Source: Ascoidea rubescens DSM 1968 (Eukaryota; Ascomycota; Saccharomycetes; Ascoideales; Ascoideaceae). From it: DNA of 64,000 nucleotides. Shown here piece by piece: positions 44,027-53,935 of the stretch. The stretch lies in the NCBI RefSeq assembly GCF_001661345.1, contig NW_017962914.1:584439-648438 (forward strand), read 5' to 3'. The translations under genes were made by a program, and so were the position numbers. A model generated the notes under the pieces. That model was given only the letters and a program-made list of their open reading frames with translations. It did no database searches and had not been told where the DNA came from. Position 1 is the first letter of the stretch; each line of letters opens with the position of its first letter.

Positions 44027-45300
44027 TATGTAAATGCTTCAGGCGAGAGCAAATTAGGTTGGGATATAATTAAATTGGGATAAGTGAATAAGAGAGCGAA
44101 TTGAATTCAGAGAGACTGTTGAAAACGATTAAAAATAAAACCTAGAGCGAATGAAATCAAATGAAGCCAGATAAAACCAAATAAAACCAAATAAAACCGA
44201 AAGATTATGGAAGCAGAGACAGTAATAGCGACAAGAACAAAAATAGAAGAGGTGGACCCAGAAGGCTAGGTATTAAACATTGACAAAGAATTGAAGAGTG
44301 CTGAAATGGCAGAGGTATGAAAGAAAGGTATAAAAGACTCCAAGAGGAACGGTATAAAAGGCACAAAAGGTATAAAAGGTATAAATAGTGCGCCTGTTTT
44401 TCTCAGCTTCGTCTTATGGTAAAACGAAGAAAAGATGAAATTTGCATCGTGCGGCCGAGTTGCAGAAGGGTCCAAAAATGGGGCTAGAACAGCTCCACAC
44501 GGAGCAGCAGCAACGGAGACGGAGCAGCACAGGAAGGAAAAACAGAAGAAAAAGAAGACGCACCCAACAAAGCACCACCGACCCCCGACGCACCGGGGTC
44601 GTCTAAGCCGGCAGGCGCAATCCGAGCTCTGTCCAAAGCAGAGCCGAAGTCAGTCCGTCTCTGCAGCCACACTGTCCCGCTACAAAAGGGCCAACACTGC
44701 TTGGCCCGAATTGGCAGGCCTCGGGAGCAGAGCACAGCCCCTCTCGCGCTGCGCAGAAGCCGGCGCAGAAGCCGGTGCTGGAGTGTGCTTGCGGTACAAG
44801 CATGATACGCACGTGTGTGTGACGCACCGGGAATACAAAGGGAACGCGGGAGTAGCGTGTGCCGAGCCGCTAAGCAAACAAAGCAGGACCAAGTGGGTTA
44901 TGAGGATAAGTTTGCTCACGTGTGCAAACAGTGATGGATGAGAGAGCACAAGAGAGTACGAAACTCTACGAAAGAGGTGCGAAAGAGAGCGAAGGTCAGT
45001 GAGGAGTGAAAGACCTGGAAAGAGTTGGAAAGAGTTGGGAGAAGATGAAAAAAGCTGGAAAAGTTCTTTTTTCTCTAAACTTAGATCTCCTCTCTGAAAT
45101 GATATAAACCCACTGATTTCCATCTTTTCTCTTATTCTTCTCATCTGTAGACTGTAGTTACTTTGTGTTACACTATTCCCTTTCAGCAATCGATTCCATT
45201 CGTTATCGTTACATAGTACTCTTCTTTTGTGTTTTTGTCTTCTTTTTTTATTTCTCACTTGTCACCACCCTCTTTAACCCCGTAACCAATTAGACCCATA
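44027..45300. promoter_or_regulatory. Divergent promoter of Skg6-like and DUF2406 genes
   Basis: 1.27 kb. A marked GC-rich island spans about 44420-44930, including two CACGTG words (44810 and 44917) and a direct GCCGGCGCAGAA/GCCGGTGCTG pair near 44760-44780. The Skg6 side has AATAAAACCA-type repeats (44165-44205), and the DUF2406 side has pyrimidine-rich sequence after 45110. Frames in the island show only low-complexity peptides and are not called. Confidence 0.5.
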
Positions 45301-45831
45301 ATGCATTTCAGAAAGAAGTCAACTGCCTCCACTGTTTCTTCCAAAAACATCAAGCTAACCAAAAAGGATGCTGAAAATTTTAAAATGAGAACTGGTAATG
45401 TTCATGATCCAATCTTATCTGCTGTCAATGAAGCTCAGCCCTTTGAACAGGCAAACGATGGTTTCAACCAAACCAATCAGCAGCTAGGTTTGGCCTACAT
45501 GGCTAAAACTGGCAATTTGAAGGATTCCTTTGGTAATCTGATCACCACTCCAGATATTTCAAATCCAACTAGATCAAGAGATGAAAGACCCTTAGATACA
45601 ATCAAGAGCTTTGAATATGCCATCACCGGTGATACCTATTTCAAATCAAATTTGGAGACTCCAATCTATGGCTGGACTGTCAGACCAAACTTCCCTCTCT
45701 TTACAAATGGTAATCCATATGCAAACAATAATAATAAAGAACCACAAGTTGTTTATAAACCCAAACTCGATTCAAACACCAATCAACCAAAGAAAAAAAA
45801 AAGAGGTTTCTTCCGAAGAAGAAAAAACTAA
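45301..45831 (+). CDS. DUF2406-family protein (YMR295C-like)
   Basis: Predicted 176-residue protein from ATG 45301. The central segment SFGNLITTPDISNPTRSRDERPLDTIKSFE matches the family signature (PD.SNPTR.R.ERPLDTI.SFE) of S. cerevisiae YMR295C and YGR273C, small proteins of unknown function reported at the cell periphery. The region before it has DPILSAVNEAQPFEQA. The C-terminus is strongly basic (KKKKRGFFRRRKN) and could bind acidic membrane lipids. No membrane helix is present. The promoter is long and GC-rich, shared with the Skg6-like gene. Confidence 0.82.
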   Translation: MHFRKKSTASTVSSKNIKLTKKDAENFKMRTGNVHDPILSAVNEAQPFEQANDGFNQTNQQLGLAYMAKTGNLKDSFGNLITTPDISNPTRSRDERPLDTIKSFEYAITGDTYFKSNLETPIYGWTVRPNFPLFTNGNPYANNNNKEPQVVYKPKLDSNTNQPKKKKRGFFRRRKN

Positions 45832-46469
45832 TCAATCAATTAATCATAATCCTGTCCGACGATTTAATCAATTAATCAATCAATCAATCCTTTCTGTTGA
45901 ATTCAATTCTATTTTTATATTGTCTTATTTTATATCATTTTATTTTGTTTTACTAATTATTTACTATCAATGGTGGTGTTATGAACTATATATGTTATTC
46001 TTTGGTTTTATATTATATTTGTTTTTATTGTTTATTCTTTACTAGTATTCGTTTTATCCTTTTCATTCCTTTTATTCTCTTTATCTTTATTCTCTTTACA
46101 CTATTCCTACTCTTTCCTTTTCTAGTACCCAAAATACAAGATTACCACAATCAACGTCACTTTCCCTGCTCATATTGCAATTGCTCATCACCACACACAT
46201 CCAACACACCACACATATCATACATACCATACATAACACGCTCGTTTTACTCTTTTCTCATCCCTCTCAAAACAAAATTTGCCTTTTTCTTACATATGTA
46301 TCTATATATTTATAGCAGTTTATGCATATATCATACATGATAATATTTTCAGATTTCCCGATTTAGTATACAATTTGTATTTATATATATATATCAAAAA
46401 AGAAGAAAAAAGAAGAAAAAGGAAGAAAGAAAATCAACAAAATCTATTAAAATTAACTATAAATTCATA
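45832..46469. other. Convergent 3' region, DUF2406 gene and cyclin-like gene
   Basis: AT-rich with an ATCAATCA repeat at 45832-45890 and a TATATATATA run near 46384-46392. Frames here are T-rich artefacts. No gene is seen. Confidence 0.55.
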
Positions 46470-46858
46470 TTAATTTACTTCAATCCTATTAAGAATAGCT
46501 TGTTTAACTAATTTATTCAATTGAATCTTATACTCATTAATCCTATATTCATTGTTCTTAATCTCAAATTTAATATTGGATTTAGCTGCTAAACCCATTT
46601 TATTAATCTCAATTGATGATAATCCGGTGATAATTGACCAATTTTTATCATCAATATCATTACCATCATTGTTATTACAAATTTTATTGGAATAAATTAT
46701 CGATGATAATATAATCTTTTTAAATAAATTCATATCATAACCAATATCATAGTTATCGTTAAAATCATTGATTAAAATCAATGAAATAATTAACTCGTTT
46801 AATGTAATTCTTGTTCTTTTTAATAATTCAATTAAAAACTCATATAATTCTTGAAAAA

Positions 46859-46905
<47 letters not shown>

Positions 46906-47351
46906 GTAGTAGTAGTAGTAGTAGTAGTATATTTGGAAACTGATTTGTGCCTTATTTTAGTGATTAATCGATTAACTATTAATTTAACTAAAATGTTTAT
47001 AACAATTTCTTTTTTATTTATATTGATGGAGTTGATGAATTTATGGGGAACACCATTATCATAAAAATGGCTTTTATTTAGTGATGAATTTGATAAATAA
47101 GGTTGAGGGTATTTATTATTAGAATAATTATATTGATTATTAAAATTGTTTTCTAATCCATTTTTTATAACATTTTCAATTTTAATATCGATATCGATAT
47201 CTGATTCATAATCATATTCATAATCATATTCATAATCATATTCATAATCATAATCGGAATCATTTTCTGCTTCTGTTTCGGTATCGGAACCTGATGATAA
47301 TCCTGGCATATCATCATAATTATCCGACTTTTTATCATAATAATAATCCAT
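46470..47351 (-). CDS. Divergent Pcl/Pho80-type cyclin-like protein
   Basis: Predicted 293-residue protein from ATG 47351. Residues about 165-285 resemble a Pho85-type cyclin box: FLIELLKRTRITLNELIISL, then FKKIILSSIIYSNKICNNND, then KNWSIITGLSSIEINKMGLA. In Pcl cyclins the matching parts are a helix with RT.., an LxSLxLxxK step and a W...TGL...E.N.ME step. Such cyclins direct the kinase Pho85 to targets in phosphate, glycogen and cell-cycle control. The box is interrupted by a poly-Thr/poly-Asn insert encoded by triplet runs (46861-46930). The N-terminus is very acidic with YDYEYDYE repeats from a 12-bp tandem unit at about 47196-47250. The call rests on pattern, not close identity. Confidence 0.55.
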
Positions 47352-48465
47352 TGGTGAAAATTGTTTAAATTATATGAAAAAAAAACAATAAAAAAAATAA
47401 AATGAAATAAAACACTCTCTTGTTGTTTTATTTTTTATGATATTTAAAGAATTTGATAATTGCCCAAGAAAGAAAAATTTATATTATCACTCAACCTTTT
47501 TACTAAAAAAGGAAAAACAGCTTAAAAGTGTGTTAGTGATAATATAAATAGTACGATTAATGACCTGTTGATTAACTTCTTAATATGACATTTTCAAAAA
47601 ATAAAATAATTGATAAAATAGTAAAATAGTAAGATAGTTGGATAATCAAGCGATAAAATGGTAAAATCAATAAAAGTGGAATTTGAAAAATTGAAAAAGC
47701 CAACTAGTGGATGTGGGCCAGTTGGTGTCTGTTGAAGAGATCTGGGGACAATTATGCTGTGTATCTTTGCTGTCGAAGAATGGGCTTGGAACAGAAAAAA
47801 CACCAGAAGAAAGCAGAAATGGTGGTATTTATACCTCTTTCACTGTCCCAGCTGTGACATTACAACACAATAGAAATGGCATCACTTTCCAGAACGTTTT
47901 CAAATGAGTCAAAGAAAAAACTTCAAAGACTCATTTTGTGCGCCCGCACAGCAGCGAACGCTCCTGCTGTTTCCTGCAACAATGCTGTTTGTGCGGGGCC
48001 ATATCTTTTTGCAACCTATATATGTCACGTGAAACCTATACATCACTTACGTAAACAAGGCAATGCTCCCGCTTGACCTGGGCCTGTTCCGCGCCGGGGA
48101 GCGAAATGTTAGTCATCCCAACAGTACTGGAAACAGAGCAAAGAAGGAACTATCATCAGAGAATAAGCAGTGAAATTGGATGCAGAATTAAGAGAAGAGT
48201 GAAAAGATAATTTGATTATGTCTATGTAAATGAGTCTTATCTACTACGCCTCTAGGGGTCTTGGACAGTTTTGATCTTTTCTGTATTTTTGTTTTTTCTG
48301 TCTATTTTTTTTGTTTATTGTCGTGATTCAATGTGGGATTAACTATAACATGATAGTGTGGTAAAATTGAACTGAACTGACTGAATTGAATTGAGAAAAA
48401 ATAACGAAAGTATTATAAATTTATAATGACTAATTTAGTTGCTATCCTATCTTTTAGAAGATAGG
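47352..48465. promoter_or_regulatory. Cyclin-like gene promoter and 3' side of the zinc microprotein gene
   Basis: Both neighbours run leftward. AT-rich, with a GC-richer island at about 47690-48110 containing a CACGTG at 48026-48031. Several frames are open in the island without motifs. No gene is called. Confidence 0.5.
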
Positions 48466-48627
48466 TTACGGATTGGTAACAGTGTCTTCGCACTCATAAC
48501 AAACCATTTTGAATACTAGTTCACCATTTCTATAACGACTAAACTGCCTGTAATGTTTACAATTCAAGCAGATATTATTTTTGGTAAGATTTTTGCTTCC
48601 ACATTTATGACATATCCAGCTGGCCAT
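48466..48627 (-). CDS. 53-residue RanBP2-type zinc finger protein
   Basis: Predicted microprotein from ATG 48627 to TAA. Residues 4-23 fit the RanBP2-type finger exactly: W4-x-C6-x2-C9-x3-N13-x6-C20-x2-C23. A third pair, C43-x2-C46, lies near the C-terminus, so a second metal site or a mixed ribbon is possible. The chain is basic between the pairs (KHYRQFSRYRNG). RanBP2 fingers bind single-stranded RNA or ubiquitin in other proteins. Nothing more is known here. It would be missed by a length cutoff of 60 codons. Upstream is an 860-bp region with GATATTTATA repeats (48640-48690) and a minisatellite. I do not recognise an orthologue. Confidence 0.72.
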   Translation of the reverse strand: MASWICHKCGSKNLTKNNICLNCKHYRQFSRYRNGELVFKMVCYECEDTVTNP

Positions 48628-49491
48628 TTTTATTGTTGTTGTTGATAGTGATATTTATAGTAATATTTATAGTGATATTTATAGTGATAATAATCTTTGT
48701 AACGATGTTGTGGCTATTCTCTAATCTTATAGTTATCAAGGCAAATGCAGATCGATGAAAGGTTTTAAAATATATTTTCAGTAAGTGTGTTTAATTATGA
48801 TAGATATATATGGATAGTAATTTGTTTATCTGTAATGATGATGTTGATGTTGATATTTATCTTGATATTGGTATTGGAAATTATTTTAAAAGTTATTTTG
48901 ATATATATCGATATTGGTGTTTATATTATATTATACTAGTATTTATAACGAAGCACCAAAAAACTACAATATTAAATAGTTGAATGAATCAGCAAATTTT
49001 CTAGAGACTCGGGGATTTTATTGCTAATTTTAATCCTATCACTTGTTTAAATTCTTTTTGATTCTTCAATTTCTTTAAAATTCAGAGAATATCCATTAAC
49101 TTTTGACTATTTTACTCAAGATTGTAATATGCTCTTTATCATTCAGCGCTCTATGGATTTACCTCACTGATTTGTTTTCATTATTCAATTGCCATTCTTT
49201 GACAGCGAACTGAAAATCGTGTCTTAGACCCACTTCCACGGATCTTCCAGACTCCTCTACAGTTTCAACAGTTTGTGGTAGGTATAGTGCAAGAAAGTGT
49301 GCAAGAAAGTGTGCGGGAAATAGTGCAGGAAATAGTGCAGGAAATAGTGCAGGAAATAGTGCAGGAAATAGTGCAAGAAATAGTGCAAGAAATAGTGCAA
49401 GAAATAGTGCAAGAAATAGTGCAATATACAGTGCAAGAAATATTATAGTATAAAAATCTTCATCTAGTTTATTAAGTCTACTTTATTCATG
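48628..49491. promoter_or_regulatory. Upstream region of the zinc microprotein; 3' end of the C2H2 gene
   Basis: AT-rich, with GTGATATTTATA repeats close to the start codon (48647-48690), GTTGATATTTATC-type words near 48840-48870 and a 12-bp minisatellite further out. No other gene is seen. Confidence 0.5.
49285..49443. repeat. 12-bp minisatellite (AAATAGTGCARG)
   Basis: About 13 head-to-tail copies. The unit changes in blocks: early copies have AAGTGTGC, the middle copies end in GCAGG and the later copies in GCAAG, a pattern expected from local duplication of variant units. Confidence 0.93.
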
Positions 49492-50901
49492 CTATTCGTT
49501 TAGAAAATTCAAATTGTCTAGATATGTTCCATTTTCTTTATTCCTCTTACATGTTAATGTGTTTCCATGTCGTTTTAAAGCATCTTTTCTAGCAAAGCTT
49601 TTTCCACAAACTTGACAAATATGAGGCAAAACTTTCATGTGTATCTTTGAATGTCTTTTCAAGTCAGAGTTTCTCTTGAAAGATTGTGAGCAGAATTTGC
49701 AAATGAACAATTTGTCCAATTCAAGTCCTGGTTCGTTGCCAATTCCAAGCCCAAGTCCAATTCCACCACCAGAACCAGCGCTACTGCTGCTGGCACTACT
49801 GCTACTTGTTCCAGGGTATATCTGTGCTCCTGTATTAGGAAGTTGTGACTGATTTTTCAAGCTCATTAGAGCAGATAATGCATCACTTAAATTCGTCTGC
49901 TGATTGGGATTGTTTGGAAATTGATTATTATTGTTATTGTTGTTGTTGTTGTTGCTGTTTAGCAATGAATTTATTAGATTATCATTCAAACTGATGTTGC
50001 CATTCAATATTTCCATTGCCAATGACGACATTTTAGGATTTGACATTAAACTATTTATTAGCATTAATTTTGTTTGATTGAAATTGGGGTTGTTCTGATT
50101 CCCTGAACTGCTGGTTAAAGAGCTTGTTCGTGAATGAGATGATTGTAATTGATGTTGTTGAAATTGAGACTGGGATTGAGATTGGGATTGGGATTGGGAT
50201 TGAGATTGAGATTGAGACTGTTGGAGTCTTAGCCAATTATTTTGAGATTGGTTAGATGTATTAACCTGATTGAACTGATTAACTGGATTAAACTGATTAT
50301 ATTGTTGTTGTTGCTGCTGCTGCGACTGAGTGAATATGTTAGTACTTAAATCAGGAAATTTTCTTTGGTCATAATTTTGATTTAAAATCGAGGAAGAAGA
50401 AGAGGCTTGGTTGAAATTTTGAGCCAAGTTGTTATTTATGTTTGTAATTGAGGATTGTTTTGTATTATAAGTTAATGGATTGCCATGTGGGGATGTTGAA
50501 TATTGTAGTCTATTCATTAATTCTCTAATGGTTGGGTCAATGCTTTGGTTTTGCTGAGGATTTCTACTTTGAGAAGTGTAGTATTCATTGATTATTACTT
50601 CAGCTGCATCTTTTAGAAATTTTATATCTTCTTCTGATTTGCCAGAAAAGTTTCCCAGTCCATGAATGCTTTTATTTTTATTTTTATTTTTATTGTTATT
50701 GTTATTGTTATTGTTATTGTTATTGTTATTGTTATTGCTATTTAATAGATCAACTAAAACTTTTGAAATTTTAAGCTGATTCGCTCTATTATTCGATATC
50801 AAATTTTGATAATTATTAGGGTTGTTTGGGTTGTTTGGGTTATTTGGGTTATTTGGATTATTTGGATTCGTATTGTTGTTAATATTTTGATTAAAATTCA
50901 T
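49492..50901 (-). CDS. C2H2 zinc finger transcription factor
   Basis: Predicted 469-residue nuclear protein from ATG 50901. Two adjacent fingers lie at the C-terminus. Finger 1, about residues 398-420, is FICKFCSQSFKRNSDLKRH and is a classic C2H2. Finger 2, about 426-448, is CQVCGKSFARKDALKRH followed by x5 and Cys, so it is C2HC. The basic linker and tail (TCKRNKENG) fit DNA binding. The N-terminal 390 residues are Asn/Gln/Ser-rich with a NPNNPNN repeat, a run of about 15 Asn, QSQSQSQ and a Gly/Ser stretch, typical of yeast activators. The Asn runs are encoded by pure triplet repeats. I cannot assign an orthologue. Confidence 0.85.
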   Translation of the reverse strand: MNFNQNINNNTNPNNPNNPNNPNNPNNPNNYQNLISNNRANQLKISKVLVDLLNSNNNNNNNNNNNNNNNKNKNKNKSIHGLGNFSGKSEEDIKFLKDAAEVIINEYYTSQSRNPQQNQSIDPTIRELMNRLQYSTSPHGNPLTYNTKQSSITNINNNLAQNFNQASSSSSILNQNYDQRKFPDLSTNIFTQSQQQQQQQYNQFNPVNQFNQVNTSNQSQNNWLRLQQSQSQSQSQSQSQSQSQSQFQQHQLQSSHSRTSSLTSSSGNQNNPNFNQTKLMLINSLMSNPKMSSLAMEILNGNISLNDNLINSLLNSNNNNNNNNNNQFPNNPNQQTNLSDALSALMSLKNQSQLPNTGAQIYPGTSSSSASSSSAGSGGGIGLGLGIGNEPGLELDKLFICKFCSQSFKRNSDLKRHSKIHMKVLPHICQVCGKSFARKDALKRHGNTLTCKRNKENGTYLDNLNFLNE

Positions 50902-51970
50902 GACAAGGAATGAAATGAAATAAAATAAAATGAAACGAGAAAATCAAGAGGGGGAGGAAAAAAAAGGGAATAAGTTGCTAAAGATATATCATTTATGATT
51001 ATTAAGAAAATTAAGATTGTTGAACGATTTTAATTAGAATTATAATTTGTATAATTTCAATTAAATTGTGTATTAGAAACAAATTGTTTTTATAGAAATA
51101 AACCAAATCAAAAGATTAAGGAACAAAATCTAAAAACCCAAAGAAAAACAAGAACCAAAATAAAAAAAACTCAAAAATTCTGCTCTTATTAAGAGTATTG
51201 ATGTAATTGCAATTATTTTCAGCGTTAGTAGTAAACTGCTTTTTGCAATTTCTAAATATTTCTCTGTATTCAATTGGCTTTTGGCTGTAGGGACCAATAG
51301 TTGGTGGTGGTGATGGTATTGTTTCAGTAAAGATAATCGGTAAATACGTTACGCAAACAGTAACAATAAGAACAACAATAACTTGAGCAGAAGCTTTGAC
51401 CAAATGAAATTGATATCTAACGACGCTGGATCTGAATTTCGGAATTGAAGCTGTTTTTATCTCAATTGGAGGACCAAACTAGCACATCTCCTTAGTCTGC
51501 TTCTTGTGGCCAGAGCTTCCTCCCACAAAGTCTCTCTCCAGCACTTCCTTCACGAAACAACAGAATATATTTGCCATCTCAAGCCTCGCTCCAGCTCCAT
51601 TCAGGCCTGCACCTCAGACTCGACTTTATCACCTCCACAAAAAGCAATAGTGTGTCGATATGACATTAAATCACGTGTAATTCAGCGTGCCGTCATGTGC
51701 TGAAGTATGCAGATCCAGCACTCTGGGTCCCACAACTATGTGGTTTTCGTGTCGCGCAGCACCAACCAGTCTTTATCAGGCAATATTACAGGATTATATC
51801 CTAATATAGCCAATTCGCGTGTTTTACAAGTGTGTCAAGCAGCACGCAACCTCGGACCTTTGAGCCCTAGCCCAGGGCTCTGGTAGCACCTGCCACGTGC
51901 GCAGATAGCCCTGCTGGTAGTTTGTTAGCTTATTGCGATTTCATTCGTTTATAAGTGCGTGTTTGAGTGG
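50902..51970. promoter_or_regulatory. Divergent region, C2H2 gene and EMAPII-type gene
   Basis: The C2H2-proximal 200 bp is AT-rich. A leftward frame at 51116-51403 may be part of a small membrane-protein gene (separate entry). From about 51480 to 51900 the DNA is GC-rich, with CACGTG at 51672 and 51894, and probably serves as the promoter of the rightward EMAPII-type gene. Confidence 0.5.
51116..51403 (-). other. Possible small membrane-protein ORF lacking an ATG start
   Basis: The frame shows a hydrophobic helix (ASAQVIVVLIVTVCVTYLPIIF) then TETIPSPPPTIGPYSQKPIEYREIF, which looks protein-like. Its only start in the frame is TTG at 51403. Upstream in the same frame there is a TAG at 51481-51479, and before it a 32-codon stretch open from an ATG at 51577. 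A TACTAAC on the minus strand (51230-51224) hints at an intron in the 3' part, but I could not settle a donor. It may be a spliced gene, a read-through gene or chance. Confidence 0.35.
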
Positions 51971-52812
51971 ATGGAACTCAAAATGATGCTGTCCTTATCA
52001 AGAAGATGCTTGTATCCAAGACAAAAGGGTTTATTTGGTCTTATCAGTTGCAGATGGTATTCTTCGCCTCCAAAGGTTGATTGTATGTATTTTGGGGACT
52101 CTTTTTTTTTTTGGTGCATGTTACTAACATTGACACTATTGTTTGATTTTACCACATTTCAGATCCACCAAGCGTTTTACAACTACAGGTTGGCAAAATT
52201 GTTCACTGCCAGAACCACCCGAACAGCAATTTTTTGTATGTCGCAAATGTATTGGTCAATGATGTCGAGAAGGCTAAATTGGAAGAGATTAAGAAGGATT
52301 TACAAGCGCTTAAACCCGATGAACTCGAGGTTAATAATATGGATGTGATTACGATTTTGACGGGATTGGTTGATATTGTTCCACTTGAGGAGATGATTGA
52401 TAGAAATATCATCGTTTTAAAAAATTTAAAGCCAAGGGTTCTTAGGGGGATTAAATCTAATGGAATGTTATTAGCCACTGAGGTTTCAAAACTCGCTGAA
52501 AATAAGAGTGAGAGTGAGAGTGAGGTTAAGAAGGATTGGAGTAATGTTAAAGTTGAACCAATTTACCCACCATTATCTTCAAATCTTGGCGATGAATTGT
52601 TTTTCAAACCGTTTGTTAGAGATGAAAATGAACCAATTAAATCTCTAAGAGGAAGAAGTACCTTAGTCAAAAGTGTTTTTGCGAAATTTAGAATCAACAA
52701 TGATCACAAGTTTATTTATAAACATGATGACACAGAGATTCCATTAACGAGTTTACATGATGACAACTCATCTGCTTATACAAAAGATATCAAAAATTCA
52801 ATTGTTCATTAA
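51971..52812 (+). CDS. EMAPII/Arc1-type tRNA-binding protein, probably mitochondrial, two exons
   Basis: Exons 51971-52082 and 52163-52812 encode 253 residues. The junction makes KVDYPPSVLQLQVGKIVHC, joining the leader to the OB-fold tRNA-binding domain (about residues 38-148): VGKIVHCQNHPNSNFLYVANV, then ILTGLVDIVPLEEM, then VLKNLKPRVLRGIKSNGML. This domain occurs in Arc1, EMAPII and the ends of some Met- and Tyr-tRNA synthetases, and binds the tRNA elbow. The first 33 residues (MELKMMLSLSRRCLYPRQKG, then CRWYSS) are basic and hydroxylated with no acids after residue 2, like a mitochondrial targeting signal; initiation at the second or third Met would make it cleaner. The C-terminal 90 residues are not recognised. 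Arc1 itself is cytosolic and has an N-terminal synthetase-binding domain, absent here. Confidence 0.88.
52083..52162 (+). other. Spliceosomal intron in the EMAPII-type gene
   Basis: 80 nt. Donor GTATGT, branch site TACTAAC at 52122-52128, acceptor ATTTCAG ending at 52162, 35 nt after the branch A. Phase 1: the junction codon is T/AT (Tyr). Confidence 0.93.
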
Positions 52813-53074
52813 AATTAGATTTAATTTTACATTGAAGAAAAGAAATTAAATCAAAAACAAAAAAACAAAAATAAAAAAATAAAAAAAAAAAGCAAAAAAA
52901 AGCAAAAAATGCTGAATGCCTGACTAAAAAAAATATAAGATAAGAAGATAAAGAGATAAAGGAAACGGTTGGTAAATAAATTTGTAAATAAATTTATAAA
53001 TAAGAGTTGATAAATAGATTTGTAAAAATGTAAATAATAAAAAAAAGAATAAAAGATAATAAAATAATAAAAAA

Positions 53075-53935
53075 TTATGGGCAAACTTCTTCTTCTTGCC
53101 ATTGATCAAAATTCAATCTTGTGTAAATAACTCTTCTCTCGTTTTCTTCATTAAGATAATCGACCTCATTAATGAATAAACAGATAACTTTAAAATTGTC
53201 ATTATAACCGTCGTTAATATCGTTACCATCAACACCTCTTGAAATACTGTCCAATAGCTTTCTCTTTTCATTTGTTAATGAAGACCTTGGGAATGGTTTG
53301 TTAAAGGAAGATTTCAATTTCAATGACAAATTTTCCCATCTTTGTAAATGTTCTTTTTTCCATTCATCTATAGTTGGAGGGACTGAAGGGACTGAAGGGG
53401 AGTATAACAGGTATACAAATGGGGGATTTATCTTTGAATCTATGTTATCGTTTTTAATAGTATTTTTATTTATATCGCTATCGCTATTGTTGTTGTTGTT
53501 ATTATTATTATTATTATTAATATTGTTATTATTGATAGCATTTTTATGTATATTTTTGTTGTTACTTTTACTATCAAGTTTTATATTGTCATGACTTAAT
53601 ACGGCAACATTGGGATAAATTTGGTTTTTTAAATCAATTATCTTAGCAAATCCATTAAATCTGAACTGTCTTCTTGAATGATGAAAGTAAAAACAGGCTT
53701 CAAATTTATCGTTGTTTAATAATTGATTGAATTTTTGCATTCTACCATCAGTTACAAAGACCAAAACATTTGTGGATTTATCATCAAACAAAAAGTTTCT
53801 AAAGACTACATTTCTGACATGAGGTAACCCATTGGCATCAATGTTAGCAAATGAAAAGTATATGAACTTCAAATGATCCGATTCTCTTGTAATTGAAGAA
53901 GTAAAAGCAGGAACCCAGGGAGCCATGCACTGCAT
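53075..53935 (-). CDS. PNPOx-like flavoprotein (YLR456W/YPR172W family)
   Basis: Predicted 286-residue protein. ATGs at 53935 and 53926 are both possible; the second gives MAPWVPAFTSSI, the usual family opening. The split-barrel fold of pyridoxamine 5'-phosphate oxidase relatives shows in FANIDANGLPHVRNVVFRNF, NVLVFVTDGRMQKFNQL and FEACFYFHHSRRQFRFNG. Members of the Alr4036-type group bind FMN; the substrate of the yeast proteins is unknown. An Asn/Ser/Asp-rich insert (about residues 125-170, triplet-encoded) splits the fold. A PPTIDEWKKEHLQRWENLS helix follows, and the C-terminus VIYTRLNFDQWQEEEVCP fits the family end (L.P..W). It is convergent with the EMAPII-type gene. Confidence 0.87.
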   Translation of the reverse strand: MQCMAPWVPAFTSSITRESDHLKFIYFSFANIDANGLPHVRNVVFRNFLFDDKSTNVLVFVTDGRMQKFNQLLNNDKFEACFYFHHSRRQFRFNGFAKIIDLKNQIYPNVAVLSHDNIKLDSKSNNKNIHKNAINNNNINNNNNNNNNNNSDSDINKNTIKNDNIDSKINPPFVYLLYSPSVPSVPPTIDEWKKEHLQRWENLSLKLKSSFNKPFPRSSLTNEKRKLLDSISRGVDGNDINDGYNDNFKVICLFINEVDYLNEENERRVIYTRLNFDQWQEEEVCP

